Assembly: GCA_034336665.1 (NCBI GenBank)
Contig: CM067570.1
Coordinates: forward strand, 20,846,502 to 20,910,501
Direction: 5' to 3'
DNA: 64,000 nt
Origin: Luscinia megarhynchos
Taxonomy: Eukaryota > Chordata > Aves > Passeriformes > Turdidae
A model generated the notes under the pieces. The model ran no database searches. It saw only the letters and a program-made list of their open reading frames with translations, and had not been told where the DNA came from. A program made the position numbers and the translations under genes. How positions within the stretch are numbered: position 1 is the stretch's first letter; each line of letters opens with the position of its first letter. Below, piece by piece: positions 1 to 11,320 of this stretch.

Positions 1-845
1 GAGAGATACAATGATAAAAGCAAGTGGTAAAAAGTGATTCTTGCAGTTCCTATTCTTGCTAGTTAACCACAATTTTTACTTTTCTCTTTACTGGGCTAAG
101 AAAAGAGAGAACAATACGGCAACAGCAATTAGCACAAGAAATGGGCCACCTGTATCTGGAAACCTAGACAATGCCACAAGAAACATCACACACCTTATGT
201 GTCTCCGAGCAGCGGTTTTTCAAGAGCACATTTCCTTTGTCATCCTTCTGCCACGATGCCCTTCCAAGAAAGCTCCCGGCTGGGGAGCAGCAGGCACTGG
301 GCACCTGGGGAAACTGAGGCCTGCCCTGAGCACACGGCTGGCACAGCTCACATAGCAACACTCCAAGCTCTACAAACTTCGGCAGTGCAGGAGCTCAGAC
401 AAGACCAAATGAAGCAACAGCTGCCAGCGGCACCGAATGACAACTCAGAAAATGAATGAAATGCATACCTCCCCTTAATTTTCACTTAGGCTGATCTTTC
501 GGCTTGTCAACAAATACATACATACTTCTGAAGCGGACAGCAAAATTTTTCAAAAGGCAGGTAATATTTTCTTGCCAGCACCCCTTAAAAAGCACCTCAC
601 TTGCAACACCTGCCAAATTGGGATGCAAAATCCTTTGACTTGCGGCCACAAAGCTACAACAAACCAACGCCTCTCGCCTGCCCCTTCCCGGCCCATCACT
701 GCCCTCCTTGCAGTGTCACCCCAGCTACGAGCACGCAGCGTTTCCAGTCAAGAACAGAAAACCAGCAGCACTGCCCTGTGTGACAGCTGCCTCCATAGAA
801 AATAACCAGAACGCCAGAAGCCGGGGAAAGGAGCAGGCAGCTTAC
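1..845 (-). other. Probable first intron of a minus-strand gene
   Basis: No coding exon was recognised here. On the minus strand this stretch lies immediately downstream of a consensus splice donor (TAG then GTAAGC, 846/845), so it reads as the start of an intron whose exon 1 lies in the CpG island. The open frames present are short, in mutually unrelated frames, and resemble nothing I recognise. In vertebrates GPR155 lies beyond the 3' end of WIPF1 in the same orientation, so this is plausibly GPR155 intron 1. That assignment rests on synteny only. Confidence 0.4.
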
Positions 846-1130
846 CTACTTAGCTTTCGGCAGGCGCCTCCGCACAGGGGTGCGCGCAGAGGGTTTGTGC
901 TCTGCCAGACTGAGAACCCCTTCAAGGCCGAGGCCGCCGGTGCCGAGGCCAGGGAGGGGAGGTCTGGCCCGCCCCGGCCCGCCCCGCCAGCGACAGCCCC
1001 GCTGCGGCAGGCGGCTCAGCGCCGCGGGCGGGCGGGCCCGGGCGTGGGCGGCCCCGGGCGCGGACCCCGGCCCCGGCAGCGGGCGGACCCGGCAGGCCGG
1101 GGCTGCGCGGGCGCGGCGGAGCGGCCGCAA
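846..1130 (-). other. Candidate non-coding exon 1 (3' boundary at 846; 5' end not defined)
   Basis: Read on the minus strand, the CpG island runs into AAAGCTAAGTAG followed by GTAAGC, a good 5' splice site, placing the last exon base at 846. The upper limit given is arbitrary inside the CpG island because the transcription start cannot be read from sequence. Synteny with WIPF1 makes GPR155 (a multi-pass membrane, PIN-like/DEP-domain lysosomal cholesterol sensor) the likely owner. No GPR155 protein sequence is in the window, so no symbol is assigned. Confidence 0.45.
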
Positions 1131-1480
1131 GATGGCGGCTCGGCGGCCGCCCCGCGGGGTGCCCGGCTGCGGCGGGCTCCGCGGCCGCGGCTCCGCGGCT
1201 TTCCCCGCGCTCGGGAGCCGCCTCTCCTGGACACGAGAGCGGAACGAGCCGCGGCCGCTCCGGGGCCCCTGGTGGCTGCCAGCCCCTGCCGCAGCCGCTG
1301 GCCCCGCGGGAAGGGAGGCCGGCGGGGTCAGCCCCGTTATCGGCCCGCGCTGCGGCTCGGCGGGGCCGATAGCGGCGCTGGCTGCCGGCGGCAGCCCGAC
1401 CCTGAGCCTCCTACGCTCATTCCAACTTTCTAGCAGTCTGAGCGCCCAGAAACAAAACCCCGTGTTTTCCACGTGCCGCC
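850..1480. promoter_or_regulatory. CpG-island promoter
   Basis: This is a dense run of C+G with abundant CpG, sharply bounded by ordinary AT-rich sequence on both sides. It contains GC-box-like runs (GGGCGG), a NotI-type GCGGCCGC, an AAGATGGCGGC YY1-type element at 1129-1139, and a CACGTG E-box near 1470. CpG islands of this form mark housekeeping-type promoters. The minus-strand splice donor at its left edge argues for leftward transcription. The YY1-type element and a Kozak-like ATG on the plus strand leave bidirectional transcription open. Confidence 0.8.
1129..1139 (+). promoter_or_regulatory. YY1-type element overlapping a Kozak-like ATG
   Basis: AAGATGGCGGC matches the extended YY1 consensus found just downstream of start sites in many CpG-island promoters, usually in the sense orientation. 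Its ATG (1132-1134) has A at -3 and G at +4 and opens an Ala/Arg/Gly-rich frame to 1536. I regard that frame as CpG-island noise unless transcript evidence appears. Confidence 0.55.
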
Positions 1481-4400
1481 GGTTCCACAGATTTGGCCAG
1501 TCAGTAATTTCCCCAGTAAATAGTAAGAAATGGTAGTGACCAAAGATTCTCTTGCAGAAAACGAGGACGCGGCTTTCTCAGGGCTTTCCCTTTGCAATGC
1601 TATCGAGGGGAGAGCAGTTCCAGCTGCCCTTGCCCCAAGATAACAGGCTGCTGCTGCAAAGAGAGCAAGTGTGAGTTCGGTGCACTTTATTCGCCCCTCC
1701 TGATCAGACTCAAACCAGCTTGTGGCAGACACATGGCAATAATGTCCCAGTGTGACTAAGGCAATTTTCCCAACTGGTGGAATGTCGACCAGTGTGTATG
1801 CTCAGCAGCTTCCTATCTCAAACTTCCAACAAAAAAAAACCTCAAAAACACTCAACAAAAACTTCCAAGGAATTTGCAGGGGAGGGGAAAAAAAAAAAAA
1901 CAAAAAAAAAAAACCTCCTTCCCTTTTAAAAAAGACCAAAACAGAACGGAGAATTATCCCGACCAAAAAAGATGTGACTGACAATTTATGAAGTATTATG
2001 TCAGATAAATTTTTTTTCCACAGTCAGTTCTGTTCACAAGGTCTACTGTTGAAATGTTCACCGGAAACAAAACTGATATTATAGAGTAAGAGCAGCAATA
2101 TAACAGAAATAACACTTAATTTGAAGTCCAGTTAAGAAAATTCTGTAAAGAATGCAGATGGAGAGAAACTGGTGGGGATAAACATGGCTGTTAGAAACTT
2201 GGCAGGTACTACGTTGTTGGTATCACATGTCTGCTTTAAATTGAATTTAAAGATACTGATGCTTAAATGTTATGTTTCTAAACTAGAAGTGCATACACTA
2301 AATAGAACCTCAACTGACACGAAGCAGCAGTGTCAGTGCTTGACTCCTCACTGCCTCCCATTCCTGTCCACATCCTGTCCCAACTCTGGGCCAACACATC
2401 CCAAGCAAAAGATCAGCAAGGGATTGTTCCAAAGCTGTGCCAAGGTTTATTATGTATGTTTACTGCTGGAAGGTGGTGCAGCCTGTTGGGTAACACTCAC
2501 CCACTGTAACATTAGGGTGAGACTCTGTTTTGATGCAAACATCAATAAAGAAGACTCTTTTGTTAATTTTTTCACTGTTGAAGTTTCTCTGTTTGGCACC
2601 TGACAAAGACCACTTTCAGAGTGATTTAGTTTTGGAAACACAGTATAATAGGGCCTTTCCAATTTTTTTGAATGAACTTTTTGTTCATTCTTTCCTACCG
2701 AAATGACACCTTAGAGGGACCTGCTCTGGTGAGTAGCAAGGAAGGTAAACCAGACCATATTAAGAACTCTTGGTAAAAATGTACACCTTCCCTTCTCTTG
2801 AATGCATTTTTTCCCCTTTGAAAAGATCACTAATAATTTAGCATTTAATGAAGTATTTAAACTACAAGAATCCTTCAGCTGTTTTAAAAGAGCATAAATT
2901 TGGCTGGATAGGCAGCTCACTGACTGCTACTGATATCCACCAACCACCAGCCTGATTTTCCAGGGGATCTGCAGTAACAGGATGGGGCTGTGGTTCCATC
3001 TCAGCTCTAGCATACACAGTGTGCTAAATCAGGTAAGCACACTTGACCCAAGTCTTGTGTCTTCTTTTGGGGAACACAAACACATTAAAAGTGTAATACT
3101 CAAAAAAGTAAATAGTAAAGAACCTCAAAACCCTGAAAAATTAAAATACTCAAAAGTATGAAAATGTAATATCAAAGACACGTGAAAAATACAATAAAAT
3201 TATTATAGCTGCTGTCTAAATAAAGCAAAAGTATATAAATAGAACCTAATACAGCATATTTCCTTTTGCAGATTCTAATATTTTGGAACATATTATAAGT
3301 AGCCTAGCAACTATCTCTCATCTCACTCTGAGATGAATAGAGAAGAACACTAGGGTCTGACACCTTGCCCTGTTAAGAAACATGAAATCATTATTATCCA
3401 GACTGTACCCCCAGAACAGCACTGTGAATAACTCAAACTCTAGATTACAGGACCAGTTCTCCACTTGGCTGGGAGTAAAGAAATCTTTCTAAAGCAGTAT
3501 TCAATATACAGGATACCCCAACCATATCCAAAGACCATACAAAGTCCTGCTTCTCAGAACAGCAAAGACTGTATTTTCCCACTGCTTGACACCTCCTCTC
3601 TGCTCCCTCAGCACTTAATTAAAGCTCCACAGGCACTTTCTTTGAGCCACATGTTCTCTGGCCTTGAACATCCCCTTGTGTTCCATGGAGCATCTCCATG
3701 TTCCAACACCCTGCCTTTATTATAGAGTTAATTTCTTTTTCCTTTTGAGATCTCTGTAAACTAAGGGTGACAGCCATGGTATTAATTCTCATGGAGTTTC
3801 ACCTGAAAAGCCCCCATGCATTAATTAAACCCCCAAATGTAACAATTCCCACAGCTATAAAAGTCCAACTAATGCAAGTTTTTTGTATACAAACTCCTGG
3901 GAGGACAGGTTTATAGAGTCCATCACAGCTACAGAGTTGATCACAGCAACTCAGCCTTGGCAGTTGAACTGTACATCACAGAAAACACAGTTACTGCCAT
4001 TGCAAGCCAAGCTTTCCAAAAGCCACTTAAACACAAAGCTTTAAGTTGTCCCCAAAATTTTAATTCAATCCTCTTGAGCATTCCCTTAACACGACAAAAC
4101 ATTGTATAATAATGAACTACTGTCCTCCTTGCTTTTTGTTCAGGTTTAGACTCAAATTGGATGTTTCCATCCATTTATGTGCCACCAAAGTAGCCAACAG
4201 ATTATATAGGAGGCAATTTCTGCTTTTTGACCTGGGGAGCAGCTTAACCAATGAAAAGCAGCTGGAGCAACCATTACATGAGTCGTCCTGTGGCTTTCAT
4301 CACACTCATTTACCTGCAACAATTACACGTACACAGGCTGGGCCCACACAGGAACTGAGAGAGGTTCACTCTCTCAGTGACAGCAGGTTTCAGACAATGC

Positions 4401-7400
4401 CACTTTTAAGAAATGGCAGTGACCACATAAAAACATTTTACAAAGGCATACAACTGAGCCAGTTTGAAAAGGTTTTTTGGGAAGTCACAAATGTGAGTTT
4501 GTACTTGGTGTGAAGGCTAGTTCACTGGTAAACTCAAGCACTTGTTGCAAAACCTGAAATGCTGGAGTATTCTGAAGAAAAGCACTCAAGAATTTACTAT
4601 AAGCAAGTACATGTCTCCAGTTTGTTTCTGAAAATACTAAAATTCGATTTAATTTTTTTTTCTAGAGAACTAGCACGGAAATTGTACTCAAATTGTTAGG
4701 GTGTGGTGATAACCGAAAGATAACATTGCCTTGCAGTAGAAAGTGTCAGGTGAGCTTCAAAACAGCATTGCTGGTTAAATAGGTGCAAAATTTATCTAAA
4801 TAACCTCTTAATAGGGTATTAGAAAAGCATACCTTTTCCAAGAACAACGAAAAAAAAAAAAAAGAATACAGAATAGGAGAAGACAGGAAGAACATCAGCA
4901 AGGGCATCAGGATGAAATGTGTCTGGAAATTTACAGGTATAATCTCAGTGCAATTTCCAGACAGCTGTGCACCTAGTTTTCAATAGCGTGGAAAAATCCA
5001 AGTCTCTTACCAACACAGTAATTGCAACAATGGGTAGAGACATTAGCACCTCTTACGTATTCTCCTTATCAACCACAGGAAAAATACCAAAATACCTCCT
5101 TAAGGCTCCTTGGTTATTGACAATGAGCCAAATGTTATATGAACTTGGGATTTATACCTACAGACAATGTGGCTTTTCAAGTCCAGTACTGGAAAAAATG
5201 CCTTTTTCTTACTGCTCATTGCTCAACAAGTAAATGGATTATATAATGCACAAGGCAGGGACCCCTGTTCAACCTCTGTTAAATTTTCTTAGCTGACTCC
5301 ATCTAAAAATGCATGTCTAACTTTATTTAACTAAAGCAGTAGTTCAGGGTTCAGAAAGTTTGTTGGTTTGTGATGTCTGCTCTCTTACAGTAATGCATAG
5401 GACATGCAGGAAGAACGTGAAGTGCTTATCTTTACCTGGATGTGTCTGGTCACTTACACTGACTCACATGGCTACCGGCAAATAAACTATAATGTACAAT
5501 ACACAGATATTCGATGAGGCAGTTATGCAACAAGGGAAACCTGGGGAAAATTAATCTGTAAACAGGAAATAGGGCCTTGGAGGGTGGTGTCGAATGAAAA
5601 GCATTTGCCCCATGAATGAATTTCTAAAACTTCTGAGGCTTAAATAGCATTAAAAAATCCAACACCTGAGAGAAATTCTGAGTATCCTGAAAGCAACTTA
5701 ACACAGAGATCAGGAGAATGCTAGATACTGTTACCCATAAGCTTTAAGCTTATTAACACAGGAATTACGAGGAACCCACTGGATGTTTACATTCATCTCA
5801 GTTACCTTGGAATACTTTTGTAAAAGATCTTCCTTCTTAAGAAAGCAATTTATCAGCTCATCTTTAATTTTGCAGTAGTCCGCCTCATTATCTGCGTTGG
5901 TTACGGGAACCTAATTGGTATTTTTCATATAGCATCTTTTGTAAGACAGTATGTTCAAGCTGGTTTTGAAACCATGTTTACTGTAATGCACTCATTCACT
6001 TCCACCTTGTTCTGTGGCTGAGACAATTCCACAGAACTGAAGGTGCAATTATAGTCTTCAAAATACTGTATCTGCCAAAAGAAAATACATGAAACTAGTA
6101 CAGACAGATTGCAGAAAGTCAAACTAAGACTTTAGCAATAATTGTGCATGTTCAGGTGTGTTGAAATAGACTGCTCTAGAAATTAAGCCCAGTAAACAAT
6201 GTGCATGGTGAAATTCACCTCTCTAAAGCAAAAAATAAAGAAAAGTTCAAATTAAATTACATGGAATTAAAAAAAGTTCAGGTTAACCCCATGTGATTGC
6301 AATACTAGAAGTTTTTTTCTGAAACTGCTTTCAGGGGAGATAAAGCAATCTTGAAGAGACTTCCTAAACATACAAATTCCACCCTTAGTGCTAGGGCATC
6401 AACATTTTACTAGGCTCAGCAAGAAGGTAAGTGTGCTAAACTCAAATGCAAGTACTCAAAAATTAGTTACATAGTTAACCGTCCAACTGGGGAAAAATAT
6501 GCAAAAATCAAACAAAAAACCCCACTATTTTATCTCAGACATTACAAATGCTTTATCTAGAAAATCATTATCAGGTGTTGTCCATTTGCCTCATATTATG
6601 GTTAGAGCTGTATCTACTGTATGTAGACACTTTAAACGTTAAGTACATTTATAGTATTTTCACATACTTACAGACTAACAGTATACAGTGAAATTATTAA
6701 GAACAGGGCATCTTCCTTGACCTTAAAAATCCTATTCACTCATTTTGGCATAGGCAGCATATTACTTACATGTTCTTAATATTCTGAGTGCTCAGTCACT
6801 GGAAAACTACTCAAATTTGGCCTGGATCCTCAAAAAAACCCAAAAACCCTAAGCCCCATTAAAAAAAAATTTGAACAAAACCAGGAGAGTTATCACATAA
6901 GTTAGCTACACACAAGTAAGCAGATGCTGCTTTACTAAGGAAAACCATTTAAAAGCAAGGTGCAGTGCTTAAAAAAGCTGCTTCTGGTGCGTGATCTGCT
7001 GCAGCTATTGCTTATTAATTATCAAGCAACTGATTAGTAAAGAAATCCCACCAAATATACGACCCCCTCCCCCTTAAAAAATCCACAAAACCAATCCAAA
7101 CAACCTGTAAAACCAATTTTAGTATCACAAATTAAAAGCTTTGGAAATATTTTCAGAATGTGACCCACATCTCCATAAAGTCTCTCCACGTACTAAGTTT
7201 CCATTTGTGGTCACACCATATGTCACCATTTTGCAGGCCACTATTTCTTACTTACACAAATACAGTTTAAATGTTGTCCATCAAATGTATAGATTGCAGT
7301 GCATTGTCTCTTGTGATAGAAATCCAATAATTTTTTGTTTATTTATTTAATATTCATTTCACCACTACTATCCAACTAAATCCTTCCTGCTACTGTGTCA

Positions 7401-7892
7401 CAGGATTGTATTAACAAATCCTTTTCTTCCTGAATTCTCCAGCAGAAAGCTACTGTACCTTTTCCTCATTATGTTCAGCAATTTGTCACTACATTTAAAT
7501 TAATAGCCAACACGAATAACTTTCTTAACTATTTGAGTAAATAATGATTTTAAGACTGTGATACTGACAGAGTAACTTTCTTACAGCTGTCTGTTACTTC
7601 TACTTGGCATTTTAAATTTAAAAAGGTATTTGGCTTTAATTCTTAGCTCCTTCTCCAGCTGCAGTTAAACTTTATTAGCTAAATATTCGATTTATTTAGG
7701 TCTAGCAGCGTGTAGCTTCCTGTTGAACTGAATTGGAGTAGTCAGGTGTATAATTCTGTTGCATCATTTTAATGCCAATACTGGAATTTGACTTGCCTAA
7801 GAACTGTGTAACTGCACGAAGGGTCAGGCCGGATGCATCGGGAGCGAAATCGCTGTGGTGAAACAACGCGTAGTATTCCTAAAATGCTGAAA
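1481..7892. other. Intergenic region, no gene recognised
   Basis: About 6.4 kb of AT-rich sequence. Open frames are short (143 aa at most, 2172-2603 +) and show no recognisable domain. Homopolymer A runs occur near 1890-1911 and 4850-4863. No RNA gene was recognised, and no other repeat was confidently identified. Confidence 0.6.
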
Positions 7893-7963
7893 TGCTCACA
7901 GGATGGTTCGAGTTGGAAGATCAAGTAGCTCCATCCAACCTCCCCGCCACGGGCAGGGACAGC
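7893..7963 (-). mobile_element. CR1 LINE 3'-end fragment
   Basis: The plus strand matches the antisense of the avian CR1 3' terminus: ACAGGATGGTTCGAGTTGGAAG, then a shortened link to ATC-AGTAGCTCCATCCAACC, then CCACGGGCAGGGACA. The usual GGGACCTTAAAG block is deleted. The element therefore lies on the minus strand and is truncated to about 70 bp. Its far side passes directly into the GC-rich sequence that becomes the minisatellite. Confidence 0.75.
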
Positions 7964-8027
7964 GCGGATCGCGCACGCCGCAGCATCCACTGCCGCTCAC
8001 CCCGTGCCCGGGTCCCAGCGCGGCCGG

Positions 8028-8552
8028 GACCGCTCCCGGTGGGACGGGCGGGAGGGGCCGGGACCGCTCCCGGTGGGACGGACGGGAGGGGCCGGGACCG
8101 CTCCCGGTGGGACGGGCGGGAGGTACCCCGGGATCGCTCCCGGTGGGACGGGCGGGAGGTACCCCGGGATCGCTCCCGGTGGGACGGGCGGGAGGGGCCG
8201 GGATCGCTCCCGGTGGGACGGGCGGGAGGCACCCCGGGATCGCTCCCGGTGGGACGGGCGGGAGGGGCCGGGATCGCTCCCGGTGGGACGGGCGGGAGGG
8301 GCCTGGACCGTTCCCGGTGGGACCGGCGGGAGGCACCCCGGGATCGCTCCCGGTGGGACGGGCGGGAGGGCCCGGGATCGCTCCCGGTGGGACCGGCGGG
8401 AGGCACCCCGGGATCGCTCCCGGTGGGACGGGCGGGAGCTCCTGGGGCCGCTCTCGGTGGGACGGGCGGGAGGGGCCGGGATCGCTCCCGGTGGGACGGG
8501 CGGGAGGCACCCCGGGATCGCTCCCGGTGGGACCGGCGGGAGCACCGCGCTC
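8028..8552. repeat. GC-rich minisatellite, 34/36-bp units, about 15 copies
   Basis: Fifteen tandem units each begin near CGCTCCCGGTGGGAC. Two length classes are interspersed: 34-bp units ending GGAGGGGCCGGGAT and 36-bp units ending GGAGGTACCCCGGGAT or GGAGGCACCCCGGGAT. Single-base variants include GGACGG for GGGCGG, GACC for GACG, and TTCCC for CTCCC. The array is essentially stop-free in all frames on both strands, so it produces several long but meaningless open frames. Many units contain closely spaced G runs on the plus strand that satisfy the G-quadruplex pattern. Confidence 0.95.
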
Positions 8553-11140
8553 CCACGGCGACACCGCGCGGCCGCACGGCAGCCGGAGCTCCCTCCCCGC
8601 ACTGCCCCGGGAACCAGCATCTGCACAGAGAACTGCCAGCCTGGGGATACATCACACCTGTCCCCACCTGCTTGGTTAAAAGCAAGCAAGCAAACAAACA
8701 CACAAGGCATCTCATTTTCTCATGCACTGGACTTAGATTAGACATGTTCCCAGTTAAAAAATATAACTCCTCCCCTTGCTCACAAGTAGCCATATGTATA
8801 AGAAAGGGAGGAATGAAGGTTCTGGTGCAGAGGGTAATTCTCTTATAGCACACAGCAGGGTATTGTTTTTAAATCAGCAATAAACTGGAGCAAACACACC
8901 AGCCCCTCAGCTGACTGGTGCTTGGATGAAAGCACAGCAGCAGTCCTGCAGGCACAGCTCAGGAGATGAAAGTATATATTTAGAGGAAAGGATCGTGTAT
9001 CTCTATGTTTTCAAACAAAGGTTCCCAGGTTTTATAAGGCATCCAAGCTCCTGGTCAAACAGCAGAAGTGAAAGTTTCTGTTTTAAGTAAGGAGGGGAAA
9101 AAACTTCAACAGAAGGATTTCAATAGTTTGCAGCAAGGGCTGATTTTGAGACAGCACAGAAAGTACTGACGGGTTCTGCAGTCAGACAAACAGCACAGTG
9201 ATGTTATCTACACTAGCTCCAGTATCAAAATACCTATGACAGAGGCTGGGGTTTCAGCCTGGACTTTCACCCACAGCCTTTACCTTGGTCTCTTCAAAGT
9301 GCTCTGATTGCTTCAGCTGCCTTTTGCTCTCATGGCTCGGTCGTGCTCAGCCTTCAGATGCAGTGGCTCTGCTGCTCCACAGGGCACACGAGGGCTCACC
9401 AGTAACTCTGAATTTATTAAAATTTCTGCTAGAAAGGAGAAGGACAAAAATGACTCATTTTCACATCCCTGTATACATGAATGCTTCCTTCATTCGGGTT
9501 ACACCCAACACCCATTGCTTAAACAGCCATCTTTGCATGGATACAAAACCATTTTCAGAAGGGAACTAACTGGTTACAGGCCTTGTCGTGTACAGTGTTC
9601 ACACCAGTTTAGAGCGAAAAATTTTTTGCACACAGGCATATGCAAAAGGTAGCCAAAATGGTCCCTTTTGGGAAGGGCATTGCACAATGATAAAGTCTTA
9701 CCCCAACTGCAGGGAGAGGTCACTAGTTCCTGTTTTGGAGAGAGAAAGTATGGACAGCAACCAACAGCCCTCTCTGACCATCTGACCACCTTTAACTTAG
9801 AGGTGCTTAGGCAAAAGTATCTGCTGTATTCTAGCAAAAAAAAAAAAAAAAAAAGGAAATAAATAACAAGAAGAATCCAAATTTGAAAACGAGAAATGTA
9901 TTTATATAGGTTAAATATCAGCATTCTCACAGAAAAAACTTCTTTATCTGCAGGAAAAAGAAGAGTGGTAATAGCAAAGAGGAAAAATGTTGGAATGAGA
10001 GAGCCTTACTGCAGTATCCTACAGACAGCTTCCATGATAGATTGCTAATTTACATTTTGAATGTACCTTTTGCAGAAGTCATATATCTTAAGCCAAAAAT
10101 ATGTTTTAGTCTTAAAGAAGATTATCTGATGTTGTTGTTGAGTAGACAGATAAATATTGGACACAAGGTAATGTTAGCAGCAACCACCAGTTTATTCTCT
10201 ATGTTTAATCAAACTATTTTTGTGACAGTCATCTTTTCCTTGGGATTGTTTCTGTACCTGAAATGCTGTTGAAATCTTTAGATAGGTTAAGAGCTTGACT
10301 GCCAATTATCTATTTCATTAGTTAACCTAAAAGTGTTTTACAGAGAAGTATGGGCCAGTATTTAGTTCTGAAATTTGCTAGGACTAAGTTACTATGTTCA
10401 GGGTAAAATGGAGTCAGACTGGGCAAGAGAGGGCAGAGGGGAGCAGCCTGTGCATAGGAGGCAGGAAGGTCACTGGGAATTGCTGAACCACGATCAAAGG
10501 AGTTGCATATTTCTATGTGTGCTGTGTGCAACACACGAGCCTTCCTGCAACTGCAGGGAGCAGTCAGAACTGTTTTACAGGGTAGTCCATGGGTTTCTTT
10601 TAAATCAACAGCATTTTTTGAGTTAAATGAAGGAAAGACTATGTTGTGGTTATGACAAGGTCACAGCTCAGCTCCCTCTTCCTGAAGCCAAGCAAGTGAT
10701 TTGATTTCTTGAAAACCAAAAAACCCATGTTTTCTGTGGTAAAACATGCAATAGACACTCCTGTTAGCTGATGATTAGATTCATACCTCTGTGTTCTCAT
10801 TCAAGGCTATTGCCACCGAGATCTGCAAACAAAGGTCTCACAGCTTGCTGAGCCAGCTCCTTTACAGCTCACCGGCTTCCCCACACTCTCCACCACGGTT
10901 TCTCTGTTTCTGTAGCCCAGGCACCAGGATTGATGGGTCTCCAGGCTACACAAGGGTTGGTGGCCTTCTAAGAAAGTGGTCTTTGTCTCAATCAGTCTGT
11001 AAAATGAAAGTATCAACAAGCAGTCCCCAGAGATGTCAAAGGATCTGCAACCTGTGTAAGAGTAAACTTGATACTTAAGTCTTTGTAAGATAGTTGAGTT
11101 ATAGTACAGAGCTTTTTAGCTTTTTAAATGACCCTTCTAG
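8553..11140. other. Intergenic region, no gene recognised
   Basis: No exon with recognisable protein similarity was found. There is an A19 run at 9836-9854. Minus-strand and plus-strand open frames up to 118 aa are unremarkable. The first 100 bp after the minisatellite remain GC-rich. Confidence 0.55.
9836..9854. repeat. Poly(A) homopolymer, 19 nt
   Basis: An uninterrupted run of 19 A, followed by GGAAATAAATAAC. I could not identify a retroposon body upstream of it, so it is recorded as a simple repeat. Confidence 0.9.
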
Positions 11141-11320
11141 CTTTTGAGGAGAAGCTGGAAGTGCAGCCTGAATTTGAACCTCCTGTGGACTTTTTTATAA
11201 AACGGTCTTTCTTTGATGAACCTGGTCCAAATTATCTGAAAAGCTTAACACCTATGATAAAGAGCAGGGCTCCAAAGTCAAAAGGAGGGTTTCATTTGTT
11301 TCTTCTTCCCTGGCAACTTT
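11141..11320 (+). other. Exon-like open segment, identity unknown
   Basis: A 180-nt stretch (60 codons) is preceded by a pyrimidine-containing CCCTTCTAG acceptor and followed by a GTGAGT donor. It is open in the frame that runs FEEKLEVQPEFEPPVDFF and later FDEPGPNYLKSLTP. The composition (balanced Glu, Pro, Phe, Lys, Asp) looks more like real protein than neighbouring chance frames. An open-frame ATG lies just upstream at 11128 and a stop follows at 11362. I do not recognise the family. It could be an exon of an unannotated plus-strand gene, a decayed exon, or chance. Confidence 0.3.

Noticed and set aside
708..1536. Open frames of 200-240 aa across the CpG island on both strands
   Set aside because: Long frames are expected by chance in CpG islands because stop codons are AT-rich. 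Composition is purely Arg/Ala/Pro/Gly. The Kozak-like ATG at 1132 is kept only as an observation.
7892..8853. Five overlapping long open frames (222-318 aa) on both strands with Pro/Arg/Gly repeat proteins
   Set aside because: They are the translation of the stop-poor 34/36-bp minisatellite in different frames; no start context, splice sites or family similarity.
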